Shown piece by piece: positions 61,826 to 64,000 of a DNA stretch of 64,000 nt. The notes under the pieces are model-generated. The model saw nothing but the letters and a program-made list of their open reading frames with translations, ran no database searches and had not been told where the DNA came from. How positions within the stretch are numbered: position 1 is the stretch's first letter; the number at the start of each line of letters is the position of its first letter. The stretch comes from Runella zeae DSM 19591. Its GTDB lineage: Bacteria > Bacteroidota > Bacteroidia > Cytophagales > Spirosomataceae. The DNA lies in the NCBI RefSeq assembly GCF_000423565.1, contig NZ_AUIF01000017.1, forward strand, positions 1 to 64,000. Reading direction: 5' to 3'. The position numbers and the translations under genes were made by a program.

Positions 61826-62320
61826 ATGAAAATCTTAAGATTAATACATACTTGTTTTTTTATAGGCTGTGTTTTGGTGGGAAACTTCTCGGTAGTTGCC
61901 CAAACGCTTTCTATCACTGGCGAAGTAAAAACCCCGCTCACTTTGTCAATCAATGATCTGAAAGCAATGCCGCAAACTCAGGTAAAGGCCAAAGACCGTG
62001 ATGGAAAAGAGCATGAGTACGGTGGCGTACGTTTAGTAGATTTGTTTCAAAAAGCAGGCGTGACACTTGGTGGTGAACTGCGTGGAGAAAACCTCACTAA
62101 GTATGTCATCGCAAGGGCTGCCGACGGCTATGAAGTTTTATTTTCTTTAGCAGAAATTGATGAAGAATTTAGCGGACGCACCATCTTACTAGCTCATACG
62201 GTAGATGGGCAAGCTTTGCCTCAAGGAATAGGCCCTTTTCGCCTTGTCGTTCCTGATGAAAGAAGACCCGCGCGGTGGATTCGTGAAATCAAAACCATTG
62301 AAATACGATTTGCCAAATGA
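61826..62320 (+). CDS. Small exported protein of the oxidoreductase molybdopterin-binding fold
   Basis: A 164-aa protein with a signal peptide (about 1-26). LTLSINDLKAMPQTQVKAKD, YGGVRLVDLFQKAGV and the terminal FRLVVPDERRPARWIREIKT are features of the sulfite-oxidase-type molybdopterin-binding domain in its short, single-domain form. The cofactor-binding Cys of true enzymes is not evident, so binding of another ligand is possible. It is coupled to the downstream peroxidase gene by a four-base overlap. Confidence 0.75.
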   Translation: MKILRLIHTCFFIGCVLVGNFSVVAQTLSITGEVKTPLTLSINDLKAMPQTQVKAKDRDGKEHEYGGVRLVDLFQKAGVTLGGELRGENLTKYVIARAADGYEVLFSLAEIDEEFSGRTILLAHTVDGQALPQGIGPFRLVVPDERRPARWIREIKTIEIRFAK

Positions 62321-63417
62321 AAATTTTAAGGGTTATCGTGAGTTTATTAGTGTTTTTAGGGGGATTGGCGGCTCTCAAGGCACCTCATGTTGCCCATTTG
62401 CGCCCTTATTCGTTGGTATATCCTTCTTCTTTTGGAAGTCGATTTACGATTCCTGAAAACAACCCTCTTACCGAAGAAGGAGTAGCATTGGGCAGAATGC
62501 TTTTTTATGAACCCTTGCTTTCCAAAACCAATACGGTTTCGTGTAGTAGCTGTCATCAGCAATCGCTTGCCTTTTCTGACAATCGTCGCCTGAGCATTGG
62601 TGTATCGGGCAAGCCTACTCGTCGCAATTCAATGTCGTTGGCTAATTTATTGTGGGTTAAAAACTTATTTTGGGATGGACGTGTCAGCGGGCTAGAAGCA
62701 CAGGCGGCATTTCCACTTACCCATCCCCACGAAATGGGGCAAAGCCTTGAGATTTCGGCCAAAAAACTCTCAAAGACGCGGCTTTATCCTCCCCTATTCA
62801 AGGAGGTATTTGGAGGGGCGACGATTACGGGCGATCAAATCACCCAAGCATTGTCTCAATTTGAGCGCACACTCATCTCCGCCAATTCGCCTTATGACCG
62901 CTACTTGGAGGGCAAGTATCAACTCTCGGCTACCGAAAAGCGAGGCTTAGAGCTATTTATGCGTGGCCCCGCGCCTGAGCGTGGCGTAAGAGGAGCCAAT
63001 TGTGCTCATTGCCACGGTGGTGTAAAGCTTTTTCAGGAAGTATTTCATAACAACGGCTTAGATAGTATTGCCGTACAAGACAAAGGGCGGCAAGAAATCA
63101 CTGGAGAGGCATCAGACAATGGCCGTTTTAGAGTACCCACTTTAAGAAATATCGCCTTGACTGCACCTTACATGCACGACGGGCGTTTTGCCACCTTAGA
63201 AGAAGTGCTCGACCATTACAATGAAAGAATGTTTCACCCTTCCAACCTCAGCCACGAACTGCGCACGGCTACCAACGTAGAAGGCGGAAAAACGTTGGGG
63301 CTTACTTCGGCCGAAAAAAAGGACATCATTGCTTTTCTTCATTTATTGACGGATTCTACCTTCATTACCAATCCTGCTTTTGCCAATCCACACCCCAAAA
63401 ACAAGCCCATTAGGTAG
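62317..63417 (+). CDS. Di-haem cytochrome c peroxidase (MauG/CcpA family)
   Basis: A 366-aa periplasmic protein with a signal peptide and two c-type haem motifs: CSSCH (Cys76, Cys79, His80) and CAHCH (Cys229, Cys232, His233). PENNPLTEEGVALGRMLFY and the C-terminal FRVPTLRNIALTAPYMHDG are the hallmarks of bacterial di-haem peroxidases. It may detoxify peroxide or oxidise a partner protein or metal. It forms one operon with the TonB receptor and the small molybdopterin-fold protein. Confidence 0.93.
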   Translation: MKILRVIVSLLVFLGGLAALKAPHVAHLRPYSLVYPSSFGSRFTIPENNPLTEEGVALGRMLFYEPLLSKTNTVSCSSCHQQSLAFSDNRRLSIGVSGKPTRRNSMSLANLLWVKNLFWDGRVSGLEAQAAFPLTHPHEMGQSLEISAKKLSKTRLYPPLFKEVFGGATITGDQITQALSQFERTLISANSPYDRYLEGKYQLSATEKRGLELFMRGPAPERGVRGANCAHCHGGVKLFQEVFHNNGLDSIAVQDKGRQEITGEASDNGRFRVPTLRNIALTAPYMHDGRFATLEEVLDHYNERMFHPSNLSHELRTATNVEGGKTLGLTSAEKKDIIAFLHLLTDSTFITNPAFANPHPKNKPIR

Positions 63418-63504
63418 AATATCCGTTATTTTGTTTGCACTATATTCATAATTGGTATAAATTGTGAATCAGAATATGATTTTTTATTAAACACTAATAA
63501 ACAA

Positions 63505-64000
63505 ATGGCAAATCCAACCTTATCCGAAAAATCTTTCATCAAAGCAGCACAAGAAGGCGTCGGTCAGAGTGCTATGACAGTCCAAGGTACTGTCAATAAA
63601 ATCATCATTATGGGTGCGCTTGTTATCGCATCAGCGGCGGCTAGCTGGTTTTTGCTTGTGGCCAATCCCGGGCTTATCATGCCTTTGGCAATTGGAGGCT
63701 CTATTGCAGGCCTTGTAGTGGCTTTGATTCTTGCATTCAAGCAACACCTTGCGCCTACTTTGGCACCTCTATATGCCGTAGTAGAAGGTGTTTTTGTGGG
63801 TGCGATTACTTTGGTATTTGAGCGTATGTATCCTGGCATTGGGATGTCGGCGGCATTGCTTACGTTTGCGATTTTGGCCGGAATGGTAGGTTTATACAAA
63901 GCAGGAGTCATTCGGGCTACTCCTACATTCAAAAGAGTCATTTTTGCGGCTACTGCGGGCGTGGCTATTTTTTATTTGGTGGCTATGGTACTTCGCATGT
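63505..64000 (+). CDS. Bax inhibitor-1/YccA family membrane protein, 5' part
   Basis: The first 165 codons of a membrane protein that runs off the window. After a polar N-terminus (MANPTLSEKSFIKAAQEGVG) come at least five hydrophobic helices. The segment APLYAVVEGVFVGAITLVFE is the conserved BI-1/YccA motif of the bacterial subgroup. The family forms pH-sensitive calcium-leak channels in characterised members. It has its own 87-base upstream region, without a recognisable promoter. Confidence 0.85.
   Translation, partial: MANPTLSEKSFIKAAQEGVGQSAMTVQGTVNKIIIMGALVIASAAASWFLLVANPGLIMPLAIGGSIAGLVVALILAFKQHLAPTLAPLYAVVEGVFVGAITLVFERMYPGIGMSAALLTFAILAGMVGLYKAGVIRATPTFKRVIFAATAGVAIFYLVAMVLRM

Noticed and set aside
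1-64000. tRNA, rRNA or riboswitch genes
   Set aside because: No cloverleaf with a GGTTCGAATCC-like arm, no rRNA-like stretch and no recognisable FMN, TPP or cobalamin leader was found by eye; a covariance-model search could still find one.

Overview
The window looks like chromosomal DNA of a free-living member of the Bacteroidota, most likely Cytophagales (Spirosomaceae-like). The grounds are a SusC/SusD pair, a NagP-type sugar transporter, a TAnnTTTG-type promoter, weak or absent Shine-Dalgarno sequences, and Bacteroidota-restricted families (DUF6169, DUF6934, GxxExxY). The order and family are inferences from gene content. No rRNA, tRNA or CRISPR array was seen.

Layout. 1-454: the 5' part of an IS110-family transposase and its probable non-coding left end. 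455-7747: housekeeping genes (plsC, an ECF sigma factor with a small overlapping partner, hisA, mutS2, a DUF819 membrane protein, murI). 8022-17016: a sodium-bioenergetics block with nqrABCDEF, apbE, the maturation factor nqrM on the opposite strand, a CBS-pair protein and an NhaD-type Na+/H+ antiporter. 17245-24000: a Gly/Ser-repeat beta-solenoid protein, a TPR-thioredoxin protein, rfbA, ribE, a GxxExxY gene in a cassette bounded by inverted repeats, and a GH13 glucosidase. 24052-28126: a GbsR/MarR-type regulator with a membrane protein, then rimO flanked on each side by a small two-gene module (DUF6169 with a 52-aa ORF, DUF6934 with a 54-aa ORF).

28168-59745 is a two-armed amino-sugar utilisation locus around one FCD-type GntR regulator (42647-43285). 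The leftward arm carries three exported Gfo/Idh/MocA oxidoreductases, an exported DegT-family aminotransferase, a ceramidase-like hydrolase, a beta-propeller, a large PVC-type dehydrogenase without its cytochrome domain, a HiPIP, and nagP, nagA and nagB. The rightward arm carries susC/susD, a tightly packed set (creatininase-like, RidA, 3-hydroxyacyl-CoA-dehydrogenase-like, enolase superfamily, DMT transporter, DapA-like aldolase, SDR), GH20, a NodB-like protein and GH109. My reading is that GH20/GH109 and periplasmic oxidoreductases free N-acetylhexosamines. NagP-NagA-NagB would take the ordinary route, and the compact set would run a second, oxidative/eliminative route for an amino-sugar acid. 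TTTG(N4)ACAAA-like inverted repeats in front of both gntR and susC suggest a common operator.

59829-64000: a TonB receptor with a molybdopterin-domain-like protein and a di-haem MauG/CcpA peroxidase in one operon, then a truncated Bax-inhibitor-1 family gene at the window edge. Two tandem-repeat arrays (53-bp and 56-57-bp periods) lie between genes of the sugar locus.
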